64,000 bases of DNA from positions 2,670,501-2,734,500 of the forward strand of contig NZ_CP040396.1 in NCBI RefSeq assembly GCF_005577435.1, written 5' to 3'. This document shows positions 54,614 to 63,768 of this stretch, piece after piece. Positions within the stretch are counted from its first letter, which is position 1. Every line of letters begins with the position of its first letter. Below the pieces are notes generated by a model, which saw nothing but the letters and a program-made list of their open reading frames with translations, made no database searches and was not told where the DNA came from. A program made the translations under genes and the position numbers. The DNA is from Paenibacillus algicola. Lineage in GTDB: Bacteria; Bacillota; Bacilli; Paenibacillales; Paenibacillaceae.

Positions 54614-55255
54614 CTATATCGGTAATGCATAATCATTCCCTGGCAAGTACACCTCACCCAACGTGCCGCCTATAATCATATCCACGTCTGCCAAACCATT
54701 CGGACCAGTCTGCAGTTGATCGTAACTTGAGGACAGTCTGAACGTACCGGTAAGCTCGATTTGAGCCACCCTCACCCCAGCAGCCACCGTCTTTTGGATA
54801 ATCTGACCAAACTGCAAGGGGGACATGCCAACCTCATTTAAGCGCTTCGTCGGCACGCGAATAAGTTTTATAGCTGCTGGCTCAGGTTCGCTTGAGTCAG
54901 TGTACTTCGGCTCAATTCGAATATCAGCGTATGGACAGTCTAACGCAAGGGCAAGCACCTGAATGATGGTGTTTACATCCGTTTTCGACAAATTTCGAGC
55001 AATCTTCGACTTCAGCAGTACCCGGTAAATTTCATCGGTGGCAGCTCCTCGGGCTTGAACGATGTTCTCCCCGATCCGGTCCAGTGTCGTCCCCTTGGCC
55101 TTGTCGATATCCCGCCATTCTCGAATGGTTTCCAGGCTGTCACTCACCTGCTGCAGCTGGCCGTGTAGGATACCGATCAGCTTGCCAAGATTGCTCGCCG
55201 GGCTCTTATTGTAGACATCGGTAAGGCGGCCAAGCATGTCTTTCAAGCTAAACAT
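54614..55255 (-). CDS. Baseplate wedge protein (Mu gp48/DUF2612-like)
   Basis: A 213-residue protein with EWRDIDKAKGTTLDRIGENI and YRVLLKSKIARNLSKTDVNT, the pattern of baseplate-wedge proteins that follow the J protein. It overlaps the J gene by 8 bases. The family is either DUF2612 or the Mu gp48/YmfQ group; I cannot separate them by eye. Confidence 0.75.
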   Translation of the reverse strand: MFSLKDMLGRLTDVYNKSPASNLGKLIGILHGQLQQVSDSLETIREWRDIDKAKGTTLDRIGENIVQARGAATDEIYRVLLKSKIARNLSKTDVNTIIQVLALALDCPYADIRIEPKYTDSSEPEPAAIKLIRVPTKRLNEVGMSPLQFGQIIQKTVAAGVRVAQIELTGTFRLSSSYDQLQTGPNGLADVDMIIGGTLGEVYLPGNDYALPI

Positions 55256-56420
55256 GACTGATCACCTCAATATCCGTTGCCCGGACCTGTGCGACCTGGA
55301 ACGGCTGAATCTGTACATTTGCCGGCTGCAGATTATTCCCCGAGCCAACCAAGACGGACACATCCTCAACGCCTGGAACGCTGTACACAGCGCTAATCAG
55401 TCTGGTATAGATGACAGAAGCGCCCATGTTCAGCCCGTTGTAGTAGCTGCCACCATCCTCCCCGCCCACATATCGGACCAGCGCGGACCTGATTTGTTCG
55501 TCTCCGTCTGCTGGGTAACTGTCGTTTTTAGTAACATCCACACTGATCTGCAGTTGTACTTCCTCCGCCCGGCTAAATTTCACATCATGGACATATCCGC
55601 CCAGGTCCGGTACCTGCACAGTAATATCACCGTGTGACTCAATGCCGGCGGCACCCTTCTGGAAAATCATCTCCGCTATGGCCTGATCATCACCGCCAAG
55701 CACATAAGCTTGATATGACTTCGCCGGCCGGCCAACAGGATCAGCCTGCATAGTGTTATTCTCGATAACGGCAGCTGCGCGGACATTGTCCAGCCTTAAG
55801 AGCGCACCGCGAAGGGCATCCAAGGACGCCGCACCGCCGCCGGCTACGGCTTGATCCATTCGGTCCCGGAATTCAGCGTCTGTCTCCTTTTCACGGCCGC
55901 CTTGGGTGCGTTCCGGGTTTGAAACAGCTGTAATATCCGGATTAGGATTTACAATGATCGTGATGGCACCTGCTGCCACGTTGCCTTGTGAACCGGAATC
56001 CAGCGCTTCTATGGCCGCCGTTACCGTTCCGGCCGGCCCGATGACTACATCTTCAAGGGTTTCAAAGTAGACCCCCGTTTCTGTGGCAGCCTGAAACCCT
56101 GTCTCAATGGTTTTTCCAGCTGTTCCTGTCAATACGACCTCACCGGTCGCCCACTGCTCCAGGATCCGCGTGACACCTGAATATGGGCCAAGCCGATCCA
56201 GGTTATTTCCGGCAGCAGAGTTTTTATATCCGGAATTGTATACGTCTTCGGCTGTACCCCAAAGCTTTGCTAAAAACCACGCAAATAGCCGCAGAATGAT
56301 CCCCAGCGGCGAACGCTCCGAGGTATTTATTTGGTCGCCAAACGTTTCCCGGGCCTTGTCCTCCATTTCTTCGAACAAATCCTGAAACCTCCGGCGTTTA
56401 AAGCCTGTTCTATCCAGCAC
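55248..56420 (-). CDS. Baseplate J-like protein (XkdT/gp47)
   Basis: The J protein forms the baseplate wedge body. Conserved regions are NLDRLGPYSGVTRILEQWAT, GFQAATETGVYFET, KETDAEFRDRMDQAVAGGG and SVPGVEDVSVLVGSG. The start is GTG 56420 inside the end of the W gene (11-base overlap) behind GGGGGTGGAGG. A longer frame to 56519 is antisense-like sequence. Length is 390 residues. Confidence 0.93.
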   Translation of the reverse strand: MLDRTGFKRRRFQDLFEEMEDKARETFGDQINTSERSPLGIILRLFAWFLAKLWGTAEDVYNSGYKNSAAGNNLDRLGPYSGVTRILEQWATGEVVLTGTAGKTIETGFQAATETGVYFETLEDVVIGPAGTVTAAIEALDSGSQGNVAAGAITIIVNPNPDITAVSNPERTQGGREKETDAEFRDRMDQAVAGGGAASLDALRGALLRLDNVRAAAVIENNTMQADPVGRPAKSYQAYVLGGDDQAIAEMIFQKGAAGIESHGDITVQVPDLGGYVHDVKFSRAEEVQLQISVDVTKNDSYPADGDEQIRSALVRYVGGEDGGSYYNGLNMGASVIYTRLISAVYSVPGVEDVSVLVGSGNNLQPANVQIQPFQVAQVRATDIEVISHV

Positions 56421-56775
56421 CAACCTCCACCCCCTCTGCTTGTACCCTTGTCCCATCGGTACCCACTGCCGTAAAAGTGACCAGCATCGTTCGAGATTTC
56501 CGGTTAATCGTGAATTCAATATCCTCTACGGTCTGGAACCGATCCTCCTGCAGTAGCCCTGCTGATAACTCGTCCCGCATTTCTTCCTCGTTGATCTCTT
56601 TTCCAAGGAATTTGCTGAAGGTAATACCGGCATCCGGATAGAGGAACCATTCCCCTTTATTGGTGCCTATAGCCGCCCGGCCGCACTGCGCCAGTTCTTC
56701 GGGCCCCTCGATCACGGCCAGTTCACCGCCGGAAAAGACAAGGTCCCCCGTCTCATCAAGCTTCAGTGAAATCAC
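56410..56775 (-). CDS. Baseplate W/gp25-like protein (XkdS, DUF2634)
   Basis: A 121-residue protein with IGTNKGEWFLYPDAGITFSK, the lysozyme-like fold region of gp25-type wedge proteins, and VEDIEFTINRKSRTMLVTFT. The start is GTG 56775, overlapping the previous stop as GTGA. Confidence 0.88.
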   Translation of the reverse strand: MISLKLDETGDLVFSGGELAVIEGPEELAQCGRAAIGTNKGEWFLYPDAGITFSKFLGKEINEEEMRDELSAGLLQEDRFQTVEDIEFTINRKSRTMLVTFTAVGTDGTRVQAEGVEVGAG

Positions 56776-57149
56776 ATAAACACCCCCACGATTACAGCGT
56801 CATTAATGTCATGCGACCGGGTACTGTCCGGGGCCGCGACTTTGCCCCCAAGCGCATTCTTAATCTCCCGGTCAGCGCAAACCACAAGGACGATATCGCC
56901 TTTTTCATAAAACGGCTTTTCCGTCTCAATTTCGACCCCCACCTTTCTTTTCCGGCCGAGTGCCGGCACGTTTTGAATCACCGCCGGTTCATCATCCCCG
57001 GTCCGGATTAGAGGTTGCACATCTGCCCTGCAGGTGGATTCGTTAAAGCTAATGACTCGGCAAGGCAGCCCCACATGGACTCCGCCCATGGCCCGGTCTA
57101 CAAATCCCTCAATCAGCTTGGACAGTGTGGCTGCAGGATCGTTTCTCAT
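56772..57149 (-). CDS. Phage spike/Gp138-like protein (XkdR, DUF2577 position)
   Basis: A 125-residue protein with GLPCRVISFNESTCRADVQP, VPALGRKRKVG and KGDIVLVVCADREIKNALGG, the OB-fold pattern of central spike proteins. In PBSX the gene here is xkdR. It lies between hub and W genes with 4-base overlaps on both sides. Confidence 0.8.
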   Translation of the reverse strand: MRNDPAATLSKLIEGFVDRAMGGVHVGLPCRVISFNESTCRADVQPLIRTGDDEPAVIQNVPALGRKRKVGVEIETEKPFYEKGDIVLVVCADREIKNALGGKVAAPDSTRSHDINDAVIVGVFM

Positions 57150-57934
57150 AGCAGAGCCTCCATTTCCGTCATAAAATCCCCCGTCCGGCTGATTCGGTGC
57201 GTACCGTTGCGAACGTGCAGCCGGCCTTTAAACAATTCGCTTTCCAGATCAATCACAGCAGCTGTGGTAATACGGTACTGCAGCTGGGACCGGACATTGT
57301 ATCCCTTAGCGGTTGCATCCTCGAAATACTCTGGTGAGCCGATTAATCCGGTACCTTTGTTCAGCCTGAATACACTGTCTCCGCCGCGGCGCAGGCTACG
57401 GACATACAACTTCCCTTTGTTAATATAAACGGATGTTCCACAGTCCTTAGCCACCTTGGTTATGATCTCGGTGACTGGACCCTTTGCGGTATATCCATCC
57501 TGATAACGGTAATCCTGGTTCAGATCCATCTGAGCTACCGGCAAGCCGATGTAACGGGCCATCTCCTTAATGATGTGGCTGGCCAGTGTGTTCTTGGCGT
57601 AAGCAATTTCTTTCACCTGCCGTTTGGATAAATCCTCTGAATCCAGAACCGTAATCGTGGTGATTTTGTCCACCCCCGACCGATTGGTTTTCACACTGGA
57701 GATATAACCGTGCAGGATGACCCCGGAGTCCTCCCGGTAACCGGCATTCATCATCAGGACCTTGCCGCGTTTGATGTTATTAATCGTCGTGTCGGACAGG
57801 TTCCAGATTTGAATCTCTGCTTCATTCGGCAGTGCGTCATTATCAAAGGGTACGGAGGCCACAATATTGAAATCATCCATGGAAAATTTCATATTCTCGG
57901 TCATGACCTCACAGACACGGCCAAAATTATTCAT
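57146..57934 (-). CDS. Baseplate hub protein (XkdQ/gpD-like)
   Basis: A 262-residue protein related to late-control D hub proteins. It includes IQIWNLSDTTINNIKRGKVL, LHGYISSVKTNRSGVDKIT and GLIGSPEYFEDATAKGYNV. The start is ATG 57934 (MNNFGRVCEV) behind GAGGAAG, overlapping the plug gene. The hub connects the tube to the spike. Confidence 0.88.
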   Translation of the reverse strand: MNNFGRVCEVMTENMKFSMDDFNIVASVPFDNDALPNEAEIQIWNLSDTTINNIKRGKVLMMNAGYREDSGVILHGYISSVKTNRSGVDKITTITVLDSEDLSKRQVKEIAYAKNTLASHIIKEMARYIGLPVAQMDLNQDYRYQDGYTAKGPVTEIITKVAKDCGTSVYINKGKLYVRSLRRGGDSVFRLNKGTGLIGSPEYFEDATAKGYNVRSQLQYRITTAAVIDLESELFKGRLHVRNGTHRISRTGDFMTEMEALL

Positions 57935-58253
57935 CTTCCTCATCCTCTTCCTCAATCACAAATAAAAAGACGCTCACTCCAAGCGTCTCCCAGGTTACAG
58001 TTGTACTTTTTTCTGACTCATCATATGGAATGACGGGAACCTTGGGGAAACGGTTGTCCATAACATCCAGGAAAAGAGGCAAGCCGTAAACCAATTTTTC
58101 ACCCACGGCCAAGACTTCGCCGTCCTTTTCTAGATCCACCGTGAAGAAGTCGTAATCGGCATTATAGTGGACCTCAAATGTGAACATCTCACCAGCCAGA
58201 TCAACGTCAAAACGGTGTGGTATCTGGTCTTTCTCAATGTCGATGTACTCCAC
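57927..58253 (-). CDS. Baseplate plug family protein
   Basis: A 108-residue beta-rich protein: RFDVDLAGEMFTFEVHYNAD, then GEKLVYGLPLF and the acidic tail EEEDEEDE. It resembles the Pam3 gp18-type plug protein of contractile-tail phages. The position between the Dit-like gene and hub supports this. Confidence 0.75.
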   Translation of the reverse strand: MEYIDIEKDQIPHRFDVDLAGEMFTFEVHYNADYDFFTVDLEKDGEVLAVGEKLVYGLPLFLDVMDNRFPKVPVIPYDESEKSTTVTWETLGVSVFLFVIEEEDEEDE

Positions 58254-58262
58254 TTAATCACC

Positions 58263-58811
58263 TCAATCCGCCCAGGGGCTGCCGGGTTTAAATTTCACCT
58301 TTTGCACCTGCTCCTTTGCTTTCTTGCTGGTCTTCTTTGTTGTCGTTGCTTTTGCTGTCTTTTTAGTGGTGGTCTTCTTCTCGCTCTTTTTGTTGGATTT
58401 TTTCTGCTTAGTGCCCGAATTTACGATTTTGGCCACCTGAGCCTTCAGCGGCAGCGGAAGGTCCTTCACATACGAAGATGAAGCGAAACGAACCTCTTTG
58501 ATCGTGATACTAAAATCAAATCCGGTTGCGTTTCGATAGGTCCGGGTCGGTGTGAAACTTGTGATCAGCCCGCTGAAGGTAGTTCGGCCAACATACCGGA
58601 CCACCTCTCCCTGATCCACGGCCGTCTTTAGAAATCGCTCTATCTTCGCCGCGTCCTCAACGACCGTGCCTGTGATGCTCATGTTTCGGAGCTTCCGCTG
58701 GACATGGTCGGACACATCCACCTCTTTCTCGACCGGCTGGTCTGTGACATCCACAGCAAACTCAGGTGTTTCTTCAGCCACTGAGAGGTAATGACCGTTA
58801 ATCGTTGCCAT
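58263..58811 (-). CDS. Dit-like phage tail protein with Lys/Thr-rich linker
   Basis: The N-terminal about 130 residues (DQPVEKEVDVSDHVQRKLRN, MSITGTVVEDAAKIE, LITSFTPTRTYRNATGFDF) match the Dit-like tail proteins of contractile phages. The C-terminal about 50 residues are almost only K, T, S and A (TTTKKTAKATTTKKTSKKAK), then a short end KFKPGSPWAD. PBSX-type phages have a LysM protein (XkdP) here; no LysM motif is visible. It starts 1 base before the tape-measure stop. Confidence 0.75.
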   Translation of the reverse strand: MATINGHYLSVAEETPEFAVDVTDQPVEKEVDVSDHVQRKLRNMSITGTVVEDAAKIERFLKTAVDQGEVVRYVGRTTFSGLITSFTPTRTYRNATGFDFSITIKEVRFASSSYVKDLPLPLKAQVAKIVNSGTKQKKSNKKSEKKTTTKKTAKATTTKKTSKKAKEQVQKVKFKPGSPWAD

Positions 58812-61012
58812 TAATCTGCTGCCACCTCCAGACCGTTACGCCGAATGATACTCTCAAACAGCGCCTGCAACTCAGACATAACCGCCGCCTTCTCCGGGCC
58901 GCCCATGGAGCTCCCGTTGACATCGACTTTCACACTGACTTCCATGTGACTTGTCGATGAGCTGCCGCTGCTTGCCCGGGCTGGAGCCGTCTCCGGCGTG
59001 TACCCGGAAGAATAAGCTTTGTTTTCATCTGCTGTAAGGACTCGTTCCCCCTTATGCAGCTCTGCGATGTATCCATCAAACGGGACATTCGGAAGACCGG
59101 CAGCGTGACTGCCGTCCACGGGCATTTCAGGGATTTCCGGAATATTGATCGCAAATTCTTTCCCGCCCAACCAATCTGGCAGCTTAATGGACAGTGCACT
59201 GTTGATTTTCCGGATCAGATTGTTGACCAGGCCTGTGATAAAGTTAACGCCCGTAGAAAAACTGTTCTTCACGTTGGTCCACATGTTGCTGAGTCCCGTC
59301 CCGATCCCTTCCCAGGTGGATGTGGCCACATCCTTGATCGTGTTCCAGGCATTGGTCACAAAGGACACAATGCTGTTAGCCACATTCGAAATCGTTGACC
59401 AGATGCTGTTCCATACACTAGAGAAGAAACCGACAATCGCATTAAAAACAGACATGGTGACTGCCGTGAATGTATTCCAGTAACCTGATACGGCGGAGAC
59501 AATCCCCGATACGGCCGAGGTAATGGCCGACCAGATCACCGTACCCCACGTCACGAAAAATGCTGCGATGCTGTTAAACAGACCTATGACCCATGTTTTA
59601 AACGCATTCCATATGCCGACCAGCCAGGCGCTAATAGTCCCCCAATTTTTAAAAATTAGGATGACACCAGCTACTGCCAAGCCAATACCTGCCGCGATGG
59701 CGATGAACGGGAGATAGGCAACCGTCATCCGGATTCCGGATGTGGTCATTAACTTGATTGTAGGGATTAGTTTTGTCGCCAGCACCAGCGCAAATGCTCC
59801 TGCTGCAGGTCCAATCACATCGAAGTTATCGGTCAAAAAAGACGCCGCGCTCGCGGCCATGTCGAAACCTCTGGCAAGAGAGTCGATGACCATGCCGCCG
59901 ACATTCGCAATTTGGGGCCCTGCCACCTCCAGCCAACCAGAAAAGTCAATCAGATACGGCATGAGCTTATCGCCGAGCGGTTTTAAGATCCCCGTCTCGA
60001 TCTGCCGCCCCATTCGGGCCATGGCTTCTCCCGGGCTGTTCATCTTGATGTCATTAATCTCCTGCATCTTATCGGCTGTCATGTCAAATTCGCTTCGCGC
60101 TCGACCCATTGATGCGACTGTCGTTGCCTCCAAGTCCTCAAATTGAGTACCCATCAGCATTACGCCAACCGTGTTCCTTTCGACCGGATCTGCTATATCT
60201 CCCACCATCTGCATGACCTGCTGAAAGGCTGCCTTGGCTTCAGGACCGCCAGCGGCAAAGGTACCCATCATTTTCTCAGCATTGAGACCAAGCATCTGTA
60301 ATCCTGTTACCGTGTCCTTGGAGCCGTCTTTCGCTCGAATATTAAACTCTTTAACGGCATCTCCGACCTTATCCAAGTTAAAAGCGCCATTCTCAGAGCC
60401 GGCAGCCAGGGTATCAAACATTTCTTCAGCCGTGAAGCCCAGCGCCTGGAATTGGTTCGCATACTCATTTGCCGTGTCCAGTAGGTCTCCCGATTTATCC
60501 AAACCGTTTTGTGTCCCCTGTGCCAGCAGGTTCATCGCTTCCTCGGAGGTAATACCAAAGTTTTTCATCATGGTATCCACTGTCCGGACCGATTCCGCTA
60601 CTTCAAAGCCAAAAGCATCCCGCAGCAAGAGAGCGTTTTGTGTGGTCTCTTTCAGATCGTCCCCTGTTTGCTGCGTAATTTGTGCTGTAGCAGTAATGGC
60701 GCCGCTGAGGTCCTGCCAATTCTGGCCAAAGTTTTGATTATACAGATCCGTTGCGATGGACTTTGTCTCTTCCATCTGATCCGCTGTTTGACCTGTGGCC
60801 ATCTGTATGGATCGCATGGAGTCATTAAATTCATTGGCTGCATTCACTGCAGCAAATCCAACCCCTGCTACCGCGGCTGTAATGGCCCCAGCTGCTAACC
60901 CTACCGCTGCCCAGTTGTCTTTCATCATGCCGACCTGCTTGTCAGCCTTTCGCAGTGCGCCATCAGCCACTTTAAAGCCCACAGCGAACATGAGGTTACT
61001 GATTACTGCCAT
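58811..61012 (-). CDS. Tail tape-measure protein (TP901 family)
   Basis: A 733-residue protein that fixes tail length. The N-terminal TP901 core (about residues 60-300) shows MATGQTADQMEETKSIATDL and GFEVAESVRTVDTMMKNFGI. The middle has hydrophobic helices (MTVAYLPFIAIAAGIGLAVA) and a Trp/Phe repeat region (VWNSIWSTISNVANSIVSF). It is shorter than the about 1300-residue XkdO of PBSX, so the tail would be short. Confidence 0.93.
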   Translation of the reverse strand: MAVISNLMFAVGFKVADGALRKADKQVGMMKDNWAAVGLAAGAITAAVAGVGFAAVNAANEFNDSMRSIQMATGQTADQMEETKSIATDLYNQNFGQNWQDLSGAITATAQITQQTGDDLKETTQNALLLRDAFGFEVAESVRTVDTMMKNFGITSEEAMNLLAQGTQNGLDKSGDLLDTANEYANQFQALGFTAEEMFDTLAAGSENGAFNLDKVGDAVKEFNIRAKDGSKDTVTGLQMLGLNAEKMMGTFAAGGPEAKAAFQQVMQMVGDIADPVERNTVGVMLMGTQFEDLEATTVASMGRARSEFDMTADKMQEINDIKMNSPGEAMARMGRQIETGILKPLGDKLMPYLIDFSGWLEVAGPQIANVGGMVIDSLARGFDMAASAASFLTDNFDVIGPAAGAFALVLATKLIPTIKLMTTSGIRMTVAYLPFIAIAAGIGLAVAGVILIFKNWGTISAWLVGIWNAFKTWVIGLFNSIAAFFVTWGTVIWSAITSAVSGIVSAVSGYWNTFTAVTMSVFNAIVGFFSSVWNSIWSTISNVANSIVSFVTNAWNTIKDVATSTWEGIGTGLSNMWTNVKNSFSTGVNFITGLVNNLIRKINSALSIKLPDWLGGKEFAINIPEIPEMPVDGSHAAGLPNVPFDGYIAELHKGERVLTADENKAYSSGYTPETAPARASSGSSSTSHMEVSVKVDVNGSSMGGPEKAAVMSELQALFESIIRRNGLEVAAD

Positions 61013-61055
61013 CCTTCACTCCTCCTCCCAAGACAAAAAGAGCGCCCGCAGGCGC

Positions 61056-61238
61056 TCACTTCTTAGGCTCCTTCTTCTGTTGTTCAAGATAGATATCCAG
61101 GGCAGCATTGGCTTCCATGATGTCATCATGGTCCATCTTGTCCAGGTCGCTATAAGAGATGTTCATATCCGATAGCAGCAACCGCCACATCGGCCAGTTT
61201 TCTTTAGCCCTCTTGGCCGCTTCCTGCCTGCTGATCAT
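61056..61238 (-). CDS. Tail assembly chaperone, frameshift-extended part (gpT-like)
   Basis: A 60-residue reading frame, MISRQEAAKRAKENWPMWRL to QQKKEPKK, lying in +1 to the upstream chaperone and overlapping its last 35 bases. The frame is open upstream to 61322 as well. It is probably made as a fusion by ribosomal frameshifting. Reinitiation at ATG 61238 is possible but the ribosome site is weak. The position before the tape measure is typical. Confidence 0.7.
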   Translation of the reverse strand: MISRQEAAKRAKENWPMWRLLLSDMNISYSDLDKMDHDDIMEANAALDIYLEQQKKEPKK

Positions 61239-61506
61239 CCCCGTCACCGTCCTGCCCGGAAATAAAGGCATAAGCCGCGTTAATGACTTCAGAGTATTCC
61301 TGGTAGGATGCAAAGTCATCAATCTTCATTTTCGGTTCAACAATGACATGCTTCAGCATTTCATCAGCAAGCTTTTCTTCCAGAACGACACCGAACTTAT
61401 TCTTGCTGGCGTCATTGATCTTAGACACGGCTCGAACACCCGGGAACTGATATACATAATCTTTACCGGATTTGGAAGTATACTTTTTCTGTTTGAAGTT
61501 ACTCAT
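61204..61506 (-). CDS. Tail assembly chaperone (XkdN/gpG-like)
   Basis: A 100-residue protein starting at ATG 61506 (MSNFKQKKYTSKSGKDYVYQ), behind GAGGAA. Family-like segments are FPGVRAVSKINDASKNKFGV and EYSEVINAAYAFISG. The C-terminal Asp/Gly/Gln-rich tail lies in the overlap with the downstream frame. A GGGG run near 61240 would let the ribosome slip to +1. Confidence 0.8.
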   Translation of the reverse strand: MSNFKQKKYTSKSGKDYVYQFPGVRAVSKINDASKNKFGVVLEEKLADEMLKHVIVEPKMKIDDFASYQEYSEVINAAYAFISGQDGDGDDQQAGSGQEG

Positions 61507-61532
61507 GGACAATTCCTCTTTTCATTTGTATT

Positions 61533-61928
61533 TTAGGCAATATCTGCATCAAGACACTGCAATTCGTATTCGCGGTCTTCAGCCTCAGAACCATAGGAAC
61601 GGGCTGCTGGCTTTTTGACATAAGCTTCGGTGACTGTGACGGTCTCTTTTGGATCTCCGTTATAAATCAAGGATACCGGCACCATTTCACCCGATTTAGC
61701 CAACTTGTCCAGCATAGAAACTTGCGGGCTGCTGGATAACAACGTAATGGATAGCGTATGCAATGGGTTGTTAATTTTTGAACGCACTACATCGCCCTGT
61801 GCTCCGACCTTCGTCTCATAACCGTCTTCATCTTTCTCGAATTCCACCATATCTTCAGCAAAGCCGGTCAAATAGACACCGTTGACCATCACAGTCAAAT
61901 CATTCGGATCGTATGTTTTTACTGACAC
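61533..61928 (-). CDS. Phage tail tube protein (DUF3277/XkdM-like)
   Basis: A 131-residue protein: YDPNDLTVMVNGVYLTGFAE, the KVGAQGDVVRSKINNPLHTL segment and LPC-free beta-rich remainder ending YELQCLDADIA. Related structural proteins form the inner tube of contractile tails. It follows the sheath gene by 14 bases. Confidence 0.88.
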   Translation of the reverse strand: MSVKTYDPNDLTVMVNGVYLTGFAEDMVEFEKDEDGYETKVGAQGDVVRSKINNPLHTLSITLLSSSPQVSMLDKLAKSGEMVPVSLIYNGDPKETVTVTEAYVKKPAARSYGSEAEDREYELQCLDADIA

Positions 61929-61942
61929 TTCGTTTCCCTCCC

Positions 61943-62947
61943 TTAATAGGTCACAAGACCGCGAATTGTGGTTTCGTGAATGGCCCCGGCGAGTTCAAAT
62001 CCAAATGTACCGCCGTTGTATTCCCTTGTAGACCGTTCCAGTGCCGTGGTCTGTTCCCGGGTCTTAAAGGTTGTCTCGAACAGCCCGGTTCCGGCATCGT
62101 CTCTGGCAATGATCCCCTGCAAGGTGCATCGCTGCAGCACGTTTCGGACCACGCCCTCAATTTGAGCAATGCCGGTGTTGTCGTAACCGATTTTCTGGTT
62201 CCGGGCGTTGTTGAACAGCTTTTGCACCTCGTACTCGATAGTGTAAATCACAAAGTGCTTCGCATGGATTACATCAATGTACTCTCCACTCACTGTTTTG
62301 CCTTCGCTGGTCACCGGGTCACCGGCTTTCGTAACATAAGTGATCCCGCCCAAATTATGAATCTCCCGGAGCTCCGCAGCCGAAATGTCCAGCGGCAAAA
62401 TGCCTCTGAGGCGCTGACCCTTCCAGGTAATGCTGCCGACCGTTTTCGATCCAGCTTCACCAACCAGAGCTGCCTCCGGATAGTTGTCTATGTTGGTGTG
62501 ATAAAAGACCGTGGTGTTTTTATACTCCTTGGCCTTGATCGTCACCATATCCTCCTTGCTGGTGGTGCTGACCATGAACTGCCGGGAGTCGTTCGCTTCG
62601 ACCGCATCGGCAATAGCTGTAATGTCTTCCACAGCGCTGCGTGTGCAGATTAGAAAATACCAATCCTTTTCAAAGATTTGCGGCAAAAAATCCTCCCAGG
62701 TGCCTGCGGTTTCCCTCGACATGACGGCCAGCTCAGGAGGTCGATGCTCCTGATTAAAGATTGCAGCAGCCGCTTTGTAGATTTCAGAATTGATCGTGTG
62801 ATCTGCGGCGACTTCCGCCAAATCAGTGTAGGACTTGTACGGCTTAGCGGCAGCTGATGTGCCGATGATCAACGGTTTGCCGAATCCCACAATTGGCGTG
62901 GGCTTCTTAATATCAATAATGACTGTTACGTCTTTAATTGATGACAA
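61943..62947 (-). CDS. Phage tail sheath-like protein (DUF3383)
   Basis: A 334-residue protein starting at TTG 62947 behind AAGGAG. It shows IKKPTPIVGFGKPLIIGTSA, the FLICTRSAVEDITAIADAVE region and a C-terminal RCTLQGIIARDDAGTGLFET. DUF3383 proteins are contractile sheaths in some myoviruses. It is shorter than PBSX XkdK, so this is a different sheath type. Confidence 0.85.
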   Translation of the reverse strand: MSSIKDVTVIIDIKKPTPIVGFGKPLIIGTSAAAKPYKSYTDLAEVAADHTINSEIYKAAAAIFNQEHRPPELAVMSRETAGTWEDFLPQIFEKDWYFLICTRSAVEDITAIADAVEANDSRQFMVSTTSKEDMVTIKAKEYKNTTVFYHTNIDNYPEAALVGEAGSKTVGSITWKGQRLRGILPLDISAAELREIHNLGGITYVTKAGDPVTSEGKTVSGEYIDVIHAKHFVIYTIEYEVQKLFNNARNQKIGYDNTGIAQIEGVVRNVLQRCTLQGIIARDDAGTGLFETTFKTREQTTALERSTREYNGGTFGFELAGAIHETTIRGLVTY

Positions 62948-63431
62948 TGGTACCAGCTCCTTCTATGTTTACTTTTTCAATCACGTCCAGCTTACGCTGG
63001 GATATGTTCTGCATCCTGAATTCAACTTCAAAGCCGTGCCGGCGCTCCCATTCGGTACCTATGGCAACATCCCGGTTTTCGACCTGCCCGACATTATGGA
63101 CGACAATGCCAAGATCATCTTTCAGCCTGATCCGACCGTCTGCCTTAAACCACTCTTGAGCCTGCAACGCGTTGGTCATGCTGACCGGGTTATCATCCGC
63201 ATAGGACAAAAAAGAGACGGTAAATTCCACCGTCTCCATCTGCTCCAAATATTCGCCGTTCTGCTGTTCAATGGGTCGTCCACCGGTACTATTAAACCCA
63301 GGCTCAAAATGATACGTGATAAATGCGCCTTTAGGGATGCCGCCACCGCCGTTCATGTTGATCACCTGCAGGCCGGTATGGTCGGATAATCCGGACACCA
63401 GCGCTTTACGGATTTCGTTGTACGGGATCAT
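62934..63431 (-). CDS. Phage neck/tail-terminator protein (LIC_12616-like)
   Basis: A 165-residue protein: LVSGLSDHTGLQVINMNGGG, GAFITYHFEPGFNSTGGRPI and WERRHGFEVEFRMQNISQRK. This resembles the LIC_12616/gp12 neck-terminator group. The position between the connector and sheath genes fits. It overlaps both neighbours (14 and 26 bases). Confidence 0.75.
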   Translation of the reverse strand: MIPYNEIRKALVSGLSDHTGLQVINMNGGGGIPKGAFITYHFEPGFNSTGGRPIEQQNGEYLEQMETVEFTVSFLSYADDNPVSMTNALQAQEWFKADGRIRLKDDLGIVVHNVGQVENRDVAIGTEWERRHGFEVEFRMQNISQRKLDVIEKVNIEGAGTIVIN

Positions 63432-63768
63432 TCGCTACCCTCTTTTTGATGATGTATTTGTTCGTATCGCTGTATTCCCGGTTTTCCGGGACATCCACGG
63501 TGTATTCCTGGTCCTGATACAGAATTAGATCGCCACTTTCGTGCCTGTGCACCGTGTACAACGTCCGGTCCTCTGCGGTATATTGACCCCCTTCCGCCTG
63601 CTGGAGCTCAGCGGAAACGGGCTGAATTACACCTCTCAACGGCACCATATCAGGCACGGCAGGGATATAATCGCCGTAATCGTCATAAAGTCCGCCGGAT
63701 CCTGGCCGTACCAGCGCATAGGGGACCTCATATTTGCGGAGGATGGAAGAAAATCTGATCTGCATCAT
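63406..63768 (-). CDS. Head-tail connector / minor capsid protein
   Basis: A 120-residue protein with YEVPYALVRPGSGGLYDDYG, VIQPVSAELQQAEGGQYTAE and SGDLILYQDQEYTVDVPENR. The pattern is that of head-closure or stopper proteins in PBSX-like phages (xkdH position). The assignment is by position and general pattern. Confidence 0.65.
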   Translation of the reverse strand: MMQIRFSSILRKYEVPYALVRPGSGGLYDDYGDYIPAVPDMVPLRGVIQPVSAELQQAEGGQYTAEDRTLYTVHRHESGDLILYQDQEYTVDVPENREYSDTNKYIIKKRVANDPVQRNP

